DNA from: Terriglobia bacterium
Lineage (GTDB): Bacteria; Acidobacteriota; Terriglobia; Bryobacterales; UBA6623
Direction of reading: 5' to 3'
DNA: 64,000 bases
Assembly: GCA_009841225.1 (NCBI GenBank)
Contig: VXMF01000022.1
Location: 124,001 to 188,000, forward strand
The notes beneath the pieces were generated by a model. It did not search any database and was not told the DNA's origin. It worked only from the letters and a program-made list of their open reading frames with translations. Numbering within the stretch: the first letter of the stretch is position 1; the number at the start of each line of letters is the position of its first letter. A program made the translations under genes and the position numbers. Of the stretch, positions 1-9,395 are shown piece after piece.

Positions 1-492
1 CTGCTGCCGAATGCATTCCCGCCGCCTTGGACGATTCCGTCGGGCATGGACTTCCGGCGAGTCGCAAAACACTCGTCAGCCATCAGTTGCAAGCTGTACA
101 CCATGCATTGGCCGATGATGCTGCGCTTCTACGGAGACCAGATCTTGGCTGCGAATCCCGGCCTGTCCAGCAGGCTGCTTGCCCGCGCATTGGTGCGCTG
201 GCTCGACATCGCCGATGACGATGGCCTCCCGACCGTTGAGGATTACTCGTATCCACCGCCGGATGTTCCGCACCCGGTCGGCCCGGCCGCGCAAACCCGC
301 AAGATCCACCAAGCCCAGAGGGATGCAGGCGATACTCCGGTTTACGTTCTGGCCCACGGCTACGGGCCAGTGGAAGACTTTCGCAAGCGCCTTGTGGTGG
401 CGCGCGAAGCGGGCCAACATGGTTATTGGGTGAACCGCTACGGCTACCTGAGTGACGAGAAGTTGGAAGTGATTCGGGAGGTGGGAGTATGA
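1..492 (+). CDS. C-terminal part of a large uncharacterised protein (5' end outside window)
   Basis: The reading frame is open from the first base, so this is the 3' end of a longer gene; the first Met at position 46 need not be the start. The visible part contains an aromatic stretch (TMHWPMMLRFYGDQ) and ends in a segment VYVLAHGYGPVEDF...VNRYGYLSDEKL. That ending resembles the last strands of a TIM-barrel glycosidase-like hypothetical protein, but this is an impression and no catalytic residue can be assigned. The stop overlaps the start of the next small gene (ATGA), so the two are probably translationally coupled. Function unknown. Confidence 0.75.
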   Translation: MLPNAFPPPWTIPSGMDFRRVAKHSSAISCKLYTMHWPMMLRFYGDQILAANPGLSSRLLARALVRWLDIADDDGLPTVEDYSYPPPDVPHPVGPAAQTRKIHQAQRDAGDTPVYVLAHGYGPVEDFRKRLVVAREAGQHGYWVNRYGYLSDEKLEVIREVGV

Positions 493-692
493 ACCGCGAA
501 CAGGGCGACAGGAGACTGCTGTCCCGCGAACGGGCGGACCCGCCGCGCCCTGCGCCAAATACCCCCGTGACAAATACGGCGCAGAACGTGATGCTCTACT
601 GCCCGAACTGCTCCCAACGCTTGGAGAGCCGCAGTTGCAAGTTGCGCTGCGATCGCTGCGGCTACTTCATGGACTGCTCGGACTACTACTAG
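489..692 (+). CDS. Small zinc-ribbon protein
   Basis: A 67-residue protein starting inside the stop codon of the upstream gene (ATGA overlap). The C-terminal half holds two CxxC knuckles, CPNC and CDRC, separated by about 13 residues, which is a zinc-ribbon signature. The N-terminal 34 residues are rich in Arg and Pro and look unstructured. An internal ATG at 591 would give a compact 33-residue protein (MLYCPNC...) that is only the ribbon, and that may be the true start. The role is unknown; such ribbons often bind nucleic acid or act as small adaptor modules. It ends in TAG. Confidence 0.6.
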   Translation: MNREQGDRRLLSRERADPPRPAPNTPVTNTAQNVMLYCPNCSQRLESRSCKLRCDRCGYFMDCSDYY

Positions 693-783
693 CTCCTCGA
701 CGTCCCCCTGAACCCTGCCATGCTGTCTAGGACTGCGCTCCTACAATAAGAGTTCCGGCCCTGGCCGGGGTCGAATTCTCCCC

Positions 784-2355
784 GTGTCTCCCGAAGATCG
801 CATTCTCCAGCAGCGTTTCGAGAAGATCGCGCGGATCTCCGAACTGGGCTTCGAGCGCTACCCGCACAAATACGAAGCGACTCACACAGTCACCGCACTG
901 CGGGACCTCTTCGACTCATACGACGGAGACAAGCTCGAGGCCGAGCAGCCTAGCACCCGCATCTGCGGCCGCTTGGTCACCAAACGACGCCAAGGCAAAG
1001 CGGGTTTCGCAAACCTGAAGCAGGGCGGTGTTCAAATCCAGGTCTACGTGCGCCGGGACGAGGTCTCGGAGCGCGACTTCGAACTTTACAAACTGCTTGA
1101 CGCGGGAGACGTAATCGGCGTGTCGGGCCGGGTCTTTCGCACGCGGACTGGAGAACTCACGGTCCGAGCGGCAGAACTGGCGTTCCTTTCAAAGAGCGTG
1201 CTGCCGCCGCCCGAGAAGTTCCATGGCCTGCAGGATGTCGAAATCCGCTACCGGCAGCGGTCGCTCGACCTGATCAGCAACGACTCGGTGCGGCAGACGT
1301 TCGTGACTAGGGATCGGATCATCCGACAGCTACGAACAAGCCTCGAGCAGCGCGGATACATCGAGGTCGAGACCCCGATGATGCAACCGGTCTACGGCGG
1401 CGCCCTGGCACGGCCCTTCCAAACGCATCACAACACGCTGGACGTCGACCTGTTCCTGCGGGTGGCGCCGGAGCTGTACTTGAAGCGCCTGACGATCGGC
1501 GGGCTGGACCGGGTGTACGAGATCAATCGCAACTTCCGCAACGAGGGGCTGTCCAAACAGCACAATCCCGAGTTCACGATGCTGGAGTTCTACGAGGCGT
1601 ACAGCGACTACCGCGGCCTAATAGAGTTCAGTGCACAACTATTGAAGGCGAGCGCGGAGGCGGCTCTGGATGGCGGAACTGTCGCGGAGTTCGGCGACCA
1701 CAGAATCGATTTCAGCTCGCTGGAACGGCTGACATTTCCCGAGGTGATCGCGGAGTACTGGCCCTACAAGGATTCGCGGCCAGACATCGGCGATCTAGCT
1801 GACGTGGGCAAGATTCGCGAGCTCGCGGCGATCCACGAACGCACGGCGGGCGGAGGCATTGCGTTGCCCGAGGGGATATCGGCCGGCAAGGCCCTGCTCG
1901 ATCTGTTTGAGGCCGCTTGCGAGCACCTCCTCATCCAGCCGACCGTGATCTATGACTACCCGGTCGAAGCGTCTCCGCTCTCGAAGCAGAAGCCTGACGA
2001 TCCGGCCTGGGTCGAGCGGTTTGAAATCTTCTGCGGCGGGATGGAGATCGCCAACGGCTACTCCGAGCTGAACGACCCGCTGGAGCAACTGGGGCGCTTT
2101 GAGGAGCAGGCGCAGGCACGGGCGGCCGGGGATCACGAAGCCCACGGAATCGACGAAGACTATATCCGGGCGCTGTGCTACGGCATGCCACCAGCTGCCG
2201 GCGAGGGAATCGGCATAGACCGCCTCACCATGCTGCTGACAAACTCGCCGACCATCCGCGATGTGATCCTCTTCCCCCTGCTGCGACCCGAGCGCGACAT
2301 CGGCATCGCGGAGCGCTTGCACAGGGCCTCCGGGACAGAGGCCCCTAGCACCTGA
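784..2355 (+). CDS. lysS: Lysyl-tRNA synthetase, class II
   Basis: Attaches lysine to tRNA-Lys in the cytoplasm. The start is GTG. At 523 residues it matches class II LysRS: an N-terminal OB-fold tRNA-binding domain (about residues 55-150), then the catalytic core. Motif 2 (RNFRNEGLS followed by [11 protein letters not shown]) and motif 3 ([12 protein letters not shown], ending in FPLLRP) are easily read. A TACAAT hexamer at 742-747 could be the -10 box, but no good -35 is visible. The next gene, recJ, follows 54 bases later on the same strand and may be co-transcribed. Confidence 0.95.
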   Translation: MSPEDRILQQRFEKIARISELGFERYPHKYEATHTVTALRDLFDSYDGDKLEAEQPSTRICGRLVTKRRQGKAGFANLKQGGVQIQVYVRRDEVSERDFELYKLLDAGDVIGVSGRVFRTRTGELTVRAAELAFLSKSVLPPPEKFHGLQDVEIRYRQRSLDLISNDSVRQTFVTRDRIIRQLRTSLEQRGYIEVETPMMQPVYGGALARPFQTHHNTLDVDLFLRVAPELYLKRLTIGGLDRVYEINRNFRNEGLSKQHNPEFTMLEFYEAYSDYRGLIEFSAQLLKASAEAALDGGTVAEFGDHRIDFSSLERLTFPEVIAEYWPYKDSRPDIGDLADVGKIRELAAIHERTAGGGIALPEGISAGKALLDLFEAACEHLLIQPTVIYDYPVEASPLSKQKPDDPAWVERFEIFCGGMEIANGYSELNDPLEQLGRFEEQAQARAAGDHEAHGIDEDYIRALCYGMPPAAGEGIGIDRLTMLLTNSPTIRDVILFPLLRPERDIGIAERLHRASGTEAPST

Positions 2356-2409
2356 CCGGGCAGACCGGAAAGATTCCCGCATCGTGTCAGCACTTGAGGA
2401 ATTCCAACG

Positions 2410-4200
2410 TTGAGGAACCTACCCTGGCGCTGGCCCGATGATTCCCCTGCCCGGTCGCGACGCGCGGCAGAGCTCGCGAGCGCCCTGGGTGTCCCCGACG
2501 CAATCGGCGAAGCGCTGGCCAGCCGCAAGCCGGACGCCTTCGATCCGCAGGCTCTGGCGCAGCGATCCCTGGGTGATTGCACCGCCGGAATAGGCGAGCC
2601 CCGCAACACAGACGAGGCGGCTGAGAAACTGCTTCGTGCAGCCCGCACGGGTCGCGTGGGAATCCTGTGCGACTTCGACGTCGACGGAGCGACGGCCCAA
2701 GCGATTCTAGTCGAAACGCTCCGGCTCGCCGGCGGTGCAAACGGCCAAGAGCCGGCCGTCGCTGTTCCGGAGCGCAACACCGAGGGATTCGGCCCAAACG
2801 AACGCTGCCTTGATTCGCTCGCCAGTGCCGGCGTCACCTGCATCGCCGTACTGGACTGCGGCACGGCGGCAGGGGACCTGCTGGACGGATTTCATCAGGC
2901 TACGGGAATCGATGTGGTGGTGATCGATCACCACCCCGCACACGGCGCTCAAGCACCGACCGCCGGAGTGCTGCTCAATCCTTGGGCCACCTCACCGGCA
3001 TCCCCTGGCGAGCAAGGCACGCTTTGCACAGCGGCCTTGACATGGTTCGTGGCGCGCTCGATTCTGCGCCAAGCGGGCCTGTCCAAGGCCCAAACCAAGG
3101 CCATCCGGCAGCGCATCACGCTATATGCAGCCCTCGGCACTTCCTGCGACCTGATGCCGCTCGATGTGCCGTTCAACCGCTCGCTGATCCGCCACGGCGT
3201 CCGTTTGCTCAGCGACACCGCCTCTCGCAGCAATGGCTTGGCCGAGATCTGTGAGATCGCCAACATGGGATCGACCTGCTCCGCAGACGACTTCGGCTGG
3301 AGGATCGGTCCCAGGTTGAACGCCGGCTCGCGCATGGGAGAGTCCGACCTGGCGGCGCGCTGCTTGCGCGAATCGGACCGGGAGGCCGCACGGAACTTTG
3401 CGCAGCGGCTTGACCAGCACAACCGAGACCGCAAGGAACTCGGCCGCAAGGCTCGGGCTGAGCTGGCTTCCCATTCAGACTTGGAAGCGTTCGATCGCGG
3501 GCCGGTAAACGTGTTTATAGCTTCGTCCGCAACGCCGGGAACGGTCGGCCTGGTGGCGTCAGAACTCGTTAGGCTGGCCGGATGGCCGGCCATCGCGCTC
3601 TCCCAGCGCGACAGCGGCGCCCTGGCGGGCTCGGGGCGATCGGCATTGGAGTTCAACATCGGAGCGGCAGTCGTCGCTGCCGTCAGGAGCGGCATCGCGC
3701 GAAAGGGCGGCGGGCACGCGTCGGCATGCGGCGTAGAGATCGATCCCCAGCGACTCGAGGACCTGCGGGACTTTCTCGCAGAGCGATTCAAGCGGCACGC
3801 GGCGAATGCAGCGATTCCATGCGAGCCAAGCCGCGTCATCGATGCCGTCCTGAGGCCAAACCACCTGGCCGCGGATGCGTTGTTGGAGCTCGCGCAAGCC
3901 CAGCAACGACTCGACCCGTGGGGTCCGGGGCTGGAGTCTCCGCAGTTCGGTGTGCGAGAGTGCTCGGTCGCGCGCCACAAGCTAACGGCCAACGGGCACT
4001 TGTTCGCGACACTGGAGTGCGCGGGGAGTCAATTCGAGGCCGTCTGGTGGGGCGCTCCGGACGACTGGCAAGACCGTCTCGCCGCGAACGCTACGAGCGA
4101 GAACCGGGCCGAAGTGGTCGGAACGGTCGAGCTCGACGCGTGGAACGGTCGCTATAAGGGGCGTTTCGTGATTGCTGATGCGCGGGTGCCGCAGGGCTGA
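2410..4200 (+). CDS. recJ: Single-stranded-DNA-specific exonuclease, RecJ family (DHH)
   Basis: Degrades single-stranded DNA 5' to 3' in recombination and mismatch repair. The start is TTG. The DHH-family manganese-binding motifs are present: CDFDVDGAT at residues 87-95 (RecJ usually has GDYDVDG) and IDHH at 172-175. A DHHA1-type region follows with a glycine-rich GGGHASACG segment near residue 438, then the OB-like C-terminal domain. The length of 596 residues fits RecJ. The stop codon lies inside a hairpin shared with convergent hemL. The first motif starts with Cys-Asp-Phe rather than Gly-Asp-Tyr, so this may be a divergent RecJ-like nuclease rather than the main RecJ. Confidence 0.88.
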   Translation: MRNLPWRWPDDSPARSRRAAELASALGVPDAIGEALASRKPDAFDPQALAQRSLGDCTAGIGEPRNTDEAAEKLLRAARTGRVGILCDFDVDGATAQAILVETLRLAGGANGQEPAVAVPERNTEGFGPNERCLDSLASAGVTCIAVLDCGTAAGDLLDGFHQATGIDVVVIDHHPAHGAQAPTAGVLLNPWATSPASPGEQGTLCTAALTWFVARSILRQAGLSKAQTKAIRQRITLYAALGTSCDLMPLDVPFNRSLIRHGVRLLSDTASRSNGLAEICEIANMGSTCSADDFGWRIGPRLNAGSRMGESDLAARCLRESDREAARNFAQRLDQHNRDRKELGRKARAELASHSDLEAFDRGPVNVFIASSATPGTVGLVASELVRLAGWPAIALSQRDSGALAGSGRSALEFNIGAAVVAAVRSGIARKGGGHASACGVEIDPQRLEDLRDFLAERFKRHAANAAIPCEPSRVIDAVLRPNHLAADALLELAQAQQRLDPWGPGLESPQFGVRECSVARHKLTANGHLFATLECAGSQFEAVWWGAPDDWQDRLAANATSENRAEVVGTVELDAWNGRYKGRFVIADARVPQG

Positions 4201-4213
4201 ACTCATCCCTGCG
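4190..4213. terminator. Shared hairpin between convergent recJ and hemL
   Basis: CGCAGGG at 4190-4196 pairs perfectly with CCCTGCG at 4207-4213 across a 10-base loop. The loop contains the last base of the recJ stop region and the hemL stop codon; the two genes end only two bases apart. A GC-rich hairpin here could block read-through in both directions. There is no U-tract, so intrinsic termination is not proven. Confidence 0.45.
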
Positions 4214-5522
4214 ATGGGCCCGCCAGCTCCGTCTCGCCGATGCCTGCAAGCACGTCGGCCGCAGCGCTGATCGCCAGATCGATCTCGGTCTCGCTGTGGG
4301 CGTCGGAGACGAACAGCGCTTCGAACTGCGAGCACGGCAGGTAAATCCCTCGCGCCAGCATCTCGCGGAAGTAACGCCCGAACAGTTCGGTGTCGCAACT
4401 GGCTGCACCGTCCCAGTCGTACACGGCCCGATCGGTGAAGAAGAAAGTCACCATCGAGCCGACCCGATTGCTGGTCAGCTTGACTCCCGCGGCTTCGGCG
4501 GCGGACATGACACCGGCCTGCAAGCGGGCAGCCGAGGCTTCGACGCGATCGTAGATTCCGGGGTCGTCACGCAGCGTGCGCAGCATCGCGAGACCCCCGG
4601 CAACAGCTAGCGGATTCCCGGAAAGCGTCCCCCCTTGGTAGACGCCCCCGAGCGGGGCGACGTGCTGCATGATCTCGCTCCGCCCGCCGAACGCGCCGAT
4701 CGGCAGGCCGCCCCCGATGACCTTGCCCAGCGTGGTCATGTCGGGGGTGACCCCATACAGAGACTGTGCCCCACCCAGCGCAACTCGGAACCCGGTCATC
4801 ACCTCGTCGAAGATCAGCACCGTCCCGTTCTCGCTACACAGATCGCGCAAGGCTTGCAAGAAGCCGGGCCGAGGCGGCACGCAGCCCATGTTGCCAGCGA
4901 CCGGCTCGAGGATCACGGCCGCGAGCCTGTCGCCGTAGGTCGAGAATGCCTCCCGAACGGCGTCTGCATCGTTGTACGGCAGCGGCAGCGTGGTCGCGGC
5001 AAAGCCTGCCGGCACACCTCCGGAATCGGAGATGCCCAAGGTAGCCAACCCGGAGCCGGCCTTGACAAGCAAGGAATCGACGTGCCCGTGGTAGTTGCCC
5101 ACAAACTTGATCGCCAACTCGCGACCCGTGTAGCCGCGTGCCACCCGCAGAGCGCTCATGGTGGCCTCGGTGCCCGAATTCACCAGTCGCACCATCTCGA
5201 TGGACGGCACGATCTCGCAGATCAATTCGGCCATCTTGACTTCGGCCACGGTCGGGGCTCCGAAGCTCGTACCTGTGCGGAGGGCCCCTTCCAGGGCGGC
5301 GATCACCCCGGGGTGGCGATGACCGAGAAACAGCGGCCCCCAGGACCCCACGAAGTCGACGTATTCGTTCCCATCCACGTCGCACAGGCGACATCCATCG
5401 CCGCGCGCGATAAAGACGGGCTCGCGGCCAACGGCGCGAAACGCCCGGGCGGGCGAATTCACGCCGCCGGGAATAACCTGCTGAGCCTCTTCGAACAAGG
5501 CGCTGGAGAGATCATGCTGCAT
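4203..5522 (-). CDS. hemL: Glutamate-1-semialdehyde 2,1-aminomutase
   Basis: Converts glutamate-1-semialdehyde to 5-aminolevulinate, the C5 entry to tetrapyrrole (haem) synthesis. The protein begins MQHDLSSALFEEA and reaches the family landmark VIPGGVNSP within about 20 residues; longer in-frame upstream sequence is low-complexity and is unlikely to be translated. The PLP region shows NSGTEATMSA, the aspartate in FDEVMTGFR and the Schiff-base lysine in TLGKVIGGG. The length of 439 residues is typical. It is the last gene of a minus-strand run fabV-moaB-lipoprotein-hemL and starts 25 bases after the lipoprotein stop. Haem supply fits the cytochrome oxidase operon in this window. Confidence 0.96.
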   Translation of the reverse strand: MQHDLSSALFEEAQQVIPGGVNSPARAFRAVGREPVFIARGDGCRLCDVDGNEYVDFVGSWGPLFLGHRHPGVIAALEGALRTGTSFGAPTVAEVKMAELICEIVPSIEMVRLVNSGTEATMSALRVARGYTGRELAIKFVGNYHGHVDSLLVKAGSGLATLGISDSGGVPAGFAATTLPLPYNDADAVREAFSTYGDRLAAVILEPVAGNMGCVPPRPGFLQALRDLCSENGTVLIFDEVMTGFRVALGGAQSLYGVTPDMTTLGKVIGGGLPIGAFGGRSEIMQHVAPLGGVYQGGTLSGNPLAVAGGLAMLRTLRDDPGIYDRVEASAARLQAGVMSAAEAAGVKLTSNRVGSMVTFFFTDRAVYDWDGAASCDTELFGRYFREMLARGIYLPCSQFEALFVSDAHSETEIDLAISAAADVLAGIGETELAGPSQG

Positions 5523-5547
5523 AAGTCCGTCCCGTTTCGAATCCTGC

Positions 5548-5982
5548 CTACTGCTGCCCGCTGTCCAATGGCGGGTGCCCCGGAGGAAGTCCCGGGCTGG
5601 TTTGGTCAGTAGGTGGATGTCCCGGTGGCAGCCCTGATGTGGGCGGATGGTTCGGCGGCAGCGGTGCAGAGGAACTGCTGGCGGCTTCCGGCGGCAGGAC
5701 CTTCCAGCCATCCGGATCGCGTCGCAGCTGATACAGCATCTTCATGGCCGCCTTGGGATCGTCCGAAGCCACGATGGAAACCGAGACGGTGGCATGGTCC
5801 CCGTCGTAGCGGATGCGATCCGCCTTGACCCGCATTTGGTCGAGTCGCAAGTCCGTGCGCTCGGCAAGGTAGCTCTCAACGGCCGCTTCGATCTCGGCGG
5901 CCGAGCGGGGCGCTTCGTCAGAGCAGGCCAGCCCCAGCAACAGCAACAGCGTGACGAACACACGAAGATGCACGGACCTCAC
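5548..5982 (-). CDS. Small lipoprotein with GHPP-type C-terminal repeats
   Basis: I chose the GTG at 5982 (MRSVHLRVFV...), which gives a short positively charged n-region, a Leu-rich core and a lipobox LGLAC; a GTG at 5973 is equally possible. The mature part begins with an acidic helical segment and a region that reads like a small ligand- or membrane-associated domain. The tail is Pro/His-rich with three related units (PPNHPP, PPGHPP, PPGHPP). His-Pro tails like this can bind metal, but that is inference. It lies between moaB (35-base gap) and hemL (25-base gap), so it is probably co-transcribed. Family not recognised. Confidence 0.7.
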   Translation of the reverse strand: MRSVHLRVFVTLLLLLGLACSDEAPRSAAEIEAAVESYLAERTDLRLDQMRVKADRIRYDGDHATVSVSIVASDDPKAAMKMLYQLRRDPDGWKVLPPEAASSSSAPLPPNHPPTSGLPPGHPPTDQTSPGLPPGHPPLDSGQQ

Positions 5983-6017
5983 GCTGCCTCCGGCACTAGC
6001 CCGAGTATAGCCGCTTG

Positions 6018-6536
6018 CTAGCGGACGATTTCCCAAGCTAGGTGGGCCAGTTCCGGCTGAATCAGCTTCTCCCAGGCGAGCCGCACGGCGGCCGGAGAGC
6101 CGGGCACGGAAATCACCGCGGTGTCTCGGTACACGCCGGCCGTGGCCCTCGAGAGCATCGCCGCGGCGCCAACCTGGTCATAGCTGAGCATCCGAAACAG
6201 CTCGCCAAACCCGGTCAATTCCTTGTCCATAGCACGGCTGAGAACGTCATAGGTTCGATCCCGGCGCGAAACGCCGGTGCCGCCGTTGAAGAGCACGACC
6301 TGTACCTGTTCCTCGGCTGCCAGCTCATCCAGCGCTTCCGCTACTTGATCGGGCTCGTCCGGTACGATGCGGATTGAGTGCAGCAGATTCCCGGACTGCT
6401 CGACAGCTTCTGTGAGGAACGCCGCGTTTGCATCCGTCTTGGGCGTGCGGCTATCGCTGACGGTCACAACCGCAAGCGTGACGGGCCCGCGCTGCGCGGC
6501 GAGCATGCGATGCTGCACGTTACTCTCCGAAGCCAT
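6018..6536 (-). CDS. moaB: Molybdenum cofactor biosynthesis protein, MoaB/MogA family
   Basis: Belongs to the MoaB/MogA family that adenylylates molybdopterin before metal insertion. The signature [13 protein letters not shown] is followed by the segment [17 protein letters not shown] and [10 protein letters not shown], all typical of the fold. The length of 172 residues is normal. It starts 17 bases downstream of fabV on the same strand. No other molybdopterin genes are in the window. An internal Met at residue 11 is a possible alternative start. Confidence 0.92.
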   Translation of the reverse strand: MASESNVQHRMLAAQRGPVTLAVVTVSDSRTPKTDANAAFLTEAVEQSGNLLHSIRIVPDEPDQVAEALDELAAEEQVQVVLFNGGTGVSRRDRTYDVLSRAMDKELTGFGELFRMLSYDQVGAAAMLSRATAGVYRDTAVISVPGSPAAVRLAWEKLIQPELAHLAWEIVR

Positions 6537-6553
6537 CGTAAAGATCCCCCTGT

Positions 6554-7756
6554 CTAGCGCAAGAACACCTCGGTCTCCACCGGCAGGTCATAGTCGACAC
6601 CGTCCACGTCAAAGCCGAAGAGGTTGTTGAAATCCCTGCGAAAGCCCGCGAAGTCCGCCAACTCCGCCAAGTTGTCGGTTTCCACCCTAGGCCACAGGCC
6701 GGCAATCTCGTTCTGGACATCCGCGCGCATTTCGAGGTCATCGAGGCGAATCAGGCCATCTGCGTCACATTGGGGCCCGCCTTCCGCTGCAAGGTGGTCC
6801 CTGACCAAGCGCGTCATCTGCTCGATACAGCCTTCGTGGATCCCCTTGGCCTTCATCACTCGAAACAGCAAGCTCACATATAGGGGCACGACGGGAATCG
6901 CCGCCGACGCTTGCGTCACGACGGCCTTGTTGACCGCCACCCAAGCGGCTCCGCCAACTTCTTGCTCCAACTTGGCGTTCAGGCTGTCGGCAGTCGCCTT
7001 GAGATCCTGCTTGGCCGCTCCGATGGTGCCGTCCTTGTAGATCTGCCACGTCACCTCAGGTCCGTAGTAGCTATAGGCCAGCGTCTGCGCGCCCTGCGCA
7101 AGCAAGCCCTTGTCGGCAAGCCCCTCGATCCACCAGCGCCAGTCCTCGCCCCCCATGACCGCCACGGTCTCGTCGATCTCTGCTTGTGCGGCTGCCTCGA
7201 CCGATGCAGTGCCCACCGTTCCGTTTCCAAGGTCGATTGTCTTTCCAGTGAACGGTGACCCAATGGCCTTCAGGCTGGAAGTGTGCGTGAGACCTGTTCT
7301 GGGATTCGTGCGCTTGGGCGATGCGAGGCTGTATACGACCAAATCCAGCTTGCCCATCGACTGTTCAATGATGTGCGCGACCTCTTGCTTGATCTCGTCG
7401 GAGAAAGCATCGCCGTTGACGCTGCGCGCCCACAACCCGTCGCGCTCAGCAGCCTGATGCAGGGCAACGCAGTTGTAATAGCCGGCGCTTGCGGTGCGCC
7501 GCCCAGCAGGCGGCTTCTCGAAAAACACGCCCAGCGTTCGGCACCCCAAGCCCCAGCCTGCCGCGATGCGCGTAGCCAGGCCGTAGCCGGTCGACGCGCC
7601 TAGGACCAAGACATTGCGCAAGCCAGTCGCCGGCCTCGAAGGCATGCCGCTCTGCACATGCGAGATCTGCTGTTCCACGTTCCGGGCGCACCCTGCGGGA
7701 TGGGCGTTCACGCAAATGAAGCCCCGTGACCGCTGCTTGACGACTTGTTCCGGCAT
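6554..7756 (-). CDS. fabV: Trans-2-enoyl-ACP/CoA reductase, FabV family
   Basis: NADH-dependent enoyl reductase that completes the fatty-acid elongation cycle. The N-terminal Rossmann segment reads [15 protein letters not shown] (about residues 49-63). The FabV catalytic Y-x8-K signature is present in [12 protein letters not shown], and the conserved [10 protein letters not shown] loop is visible. The length of 400 residues matches FabV. It is the first gene of the minus-strand run with moaB, the lipoprotein and hemL. FabV enzymes are usually insensitive to triclosan, but this one cannot be judged from sequence alone. About 240 bases upstream, to 7999, hold nothing I recognise. Confidence 0.94.
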   Translation of the reverse strand: MPEQVVKQRSRGFICVNAHPAGCARNVEQQISHVQSGMPSRPATGLRNVLVLGASTGYGLATRIAAGWGLGCRTLGVFFEKPPAGRRTASAGYYNCVALHQAAERDGLWARSVNGDAFSDEIKQEVAHIIEQSMGKLDLVVYSLASPKRTNPRTGLTHTSSLKAIGSPFTGKTIDLGNGTVGTASVEAAAQAEIDETVAVMGGEDWRWWIEGLADKGLLAQGAQTLAYSYYGPEVTWQIYKDGTIGAAKQDLKATADSLNAKLEQEVGGAAWVAVNKAVVTQASAAIPVVPLYVSLLFRVMKAKGIHEGCIEQMTRLVRDHLAAEGGPQCDADGLIRLDDLEMRADVQNEIAGLWPRVETDNLAELADFAGFRRDFNNLFGFDVDGVDYDLPVETEVFLR

Positions 7757-7998
7757 GGACTGGCTCTCCCATCTTACGGCGGGCTGGGTGCCGAGTCTTC
7801 GAAGCTGAAATCGCGCGCCGTTCCAGCAGCTACGTCGCGTGTCAGCCCCAGCAGTTGTCCCCCGGATGACTTCGGACCGTCGTCAACACGTCTTGGGTGG
7901 GGCTAAGCCCGACAGTGGTTGAGCCGCTGGCGGGGAGCCACTTCTGCCTGGACGGGTCGCGCTCGCAGCTCTTCAGACGAGTGGTCGCTGCGTGGCAG

Positions 7999-9162
7999 TC
8001 ACGCGAGGAGTTCGCCGTCCCAAAGGCGCTCAAGAAAGTCCTTGATCGGCAGGATCTGGATAGGGCCAATGAGCCGAGGGACAGATTCCCGGCAGACCAG
8101 GAACTGCCGCTTCAGTGTTGTTTCGGCTGCGAGGCGCCGTAATCCAGTCAGGTCACGCCGGGTCACGGAACTGGTCGCCTTGACCTCGATCGCAACCTCG
8201 TCGCCGATCACGAAATCCACCTCCGAGCCGTCCTCTGTCCTCCAATAGGCAAGCGTCCGCTGGTCGCGCGTGTAGGCGAGCCAGGCACTCAACTCACAGA
8301 AGACGAGTTGCTCCAGGGCGGGACCGAACATCGGGCTACCTGGGAGAATCTCGCCCATCGACGCCAGTGCATTTGCGATCCCGACATCGAAGAAGAACAG
8401 CTTGGCACGGGAAACCGGCTTGCGGTGCGCCTTGTGGGGAGCAAACGGCCGCAGCAGAGTCCCCAGCAGGGTGTCCTCGATCACTTGGAAGTACTCGCGG
8501 ACCGTGCGCGCCGGGACGGCTGCGTCGGACCCCAACCGCTCAAAGACGATGGGCTGCGCGTAGCTCGCACCCGCGGCCGCGAGAAAGCGCGAGAAGGGCT
8601 CGATCCCCCGCACCAGCCCCTCGGCCTGAATCTCCAACCGCAGATAGTTGCCACAGTAGGCTCGCAGGTCCTCCATGGGCTCGTCCGAGAAATAGATGGA
8701 GGGAATCCCGCCGACGTTGATTGCCCGCTGCAGGTCCCAACCGGGCACCTCCGCGGAGACGAACGGAAACATCCGTCTGGTGCGGGCGCGGCCTCCCAGT
8801 AGGTTCACGCCGCCGCGGCGCAGCTTGACCGGGCTGCTTGCCGCCAAGACGAACCGGAAGCCGCGATCCTCGATCAGGCCGTGCACCTCATCGAGCAAGC
8901 TGGGCAGTTTCTGGATCTCGTCGATCAACACCGGGCCGGAGGCGGGGTTCACGGTCGCGAGTTCCTGGCGCAGCCGCCCGGGCTCACGCGACAGGCGCAG
9001 AAAGACCTCGCCGTGCAGCAGGTCGAACAACGGAGAGCTGGGAAAGCGCTGATGCATCCAAGTGGTCTTCCCGGTCTGTCGCGGCCCAAACAGGAATACG
9101 GAACGGCTGTTCAGATCCCGACCAAGGTCGAGACGGCGCGGCAGCGAGTCCACTTGATTCAC
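7999..9162 (-). CDS. AAA-family ATPase with DUF4143 domain
   Basis: The start is GTG. The N-terminal AAA_14 module has a Walker A GPRQTGKTT (about residues 26-34) and a Walker B-like region VLIDEIQKLP. The DUF4143 region follows and ends with a PD-(D/E)xK-like stretch: GSEVDFVIGDEVAIEVKAT. These proteins are widespread, often solitary accessory genes; their role is not settled. A perfect 9-bp inverted repeat lies 15 bases upstream and probably controls the gene. The locus is AT-rich only in that short upstream region, which suggests a mobile or accessory origin. Confidence 0.88.
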   Translation of the reverse strand: MNQVDSLPRRLDLGRDLNSRSVFLFGPRQTGKTTWMHQRFPSSPLFDLLHGEVFLRLSREPGRLRQELATVNPASGPVLIDEIQKLPSLLDEVHGLIEDRGFRFVLAASSPVKLRRGGVNLLGGRARTRRMFPFVSAEVPGWDLQRAINVGGIPSIYFSDEPMEDLRAYCGNYLRLEIQAEGLVRGIEPFSRFLAAAGASYAQPIVFERLGSDAAVPARTVREYFQVIEDTLLGTLLRPFAPHKAHRKPVSRAKLFFFDVGIANALASMGEILPGSPMFGPALEQLVFCELSAWLAYTRDQRTLAYWRTEDGSEVDFVIGDEVAIEVKATSSVTRRDLTGLRRLAAETTLKRQFLVCRESVPRLIGPIQILPIKDFLERLWDGELLA

Positions 9163-9176
9163 ATTTACAGCATATC

Positions 9177-9207
9177 ATATGCGGATAATTGTATTTTCTC
9201 CGCATAT
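9177..9207. promoter_or_regulatory. Inverted-repeat operator upstream of the DUF4143 ATPase gene
   Basis: ATATGCGGA at 9177-9185 is perfectly repeated in inverted form as TCCGCATAT at 9199-9207, with a 13-base AT-rich spacer. Read on the minus strand, a TACAAT -10-like hexamer (9188-9193) sits in the spacer. A partial third copy, CTGCGGA, follows at 9211. The layout suits a dimeric repressor that covers the promoter. The 9-13-9 geometry equals the operator at 26001-26031. Confidence 0.55.
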
Positions 9208-9395
9208 CTTCTGCGGAATCCACCACATGCGGCGGTTGTGGGCAAGTCGAGACTCGACGCGCGAGCCGGTTCCGACCTTTCCAACGCTTGCTTCGTGGTG
9301 CTATGTTTGAAGTCAGTTCGCCGCTCGGTGATGTGACAGCCTGACTCGGCCCGCCACTCTCTTCTCCCCAAGCCGCAGCGGACCCTCGGATTGCC

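Noticed and set aside
6240-6290. A GGTTCGATCC string resembling a tRNA T-arm
   Set aside because: It is inside the moaB coding sequence and no acceptor or anticodon stem can be drawn around it.
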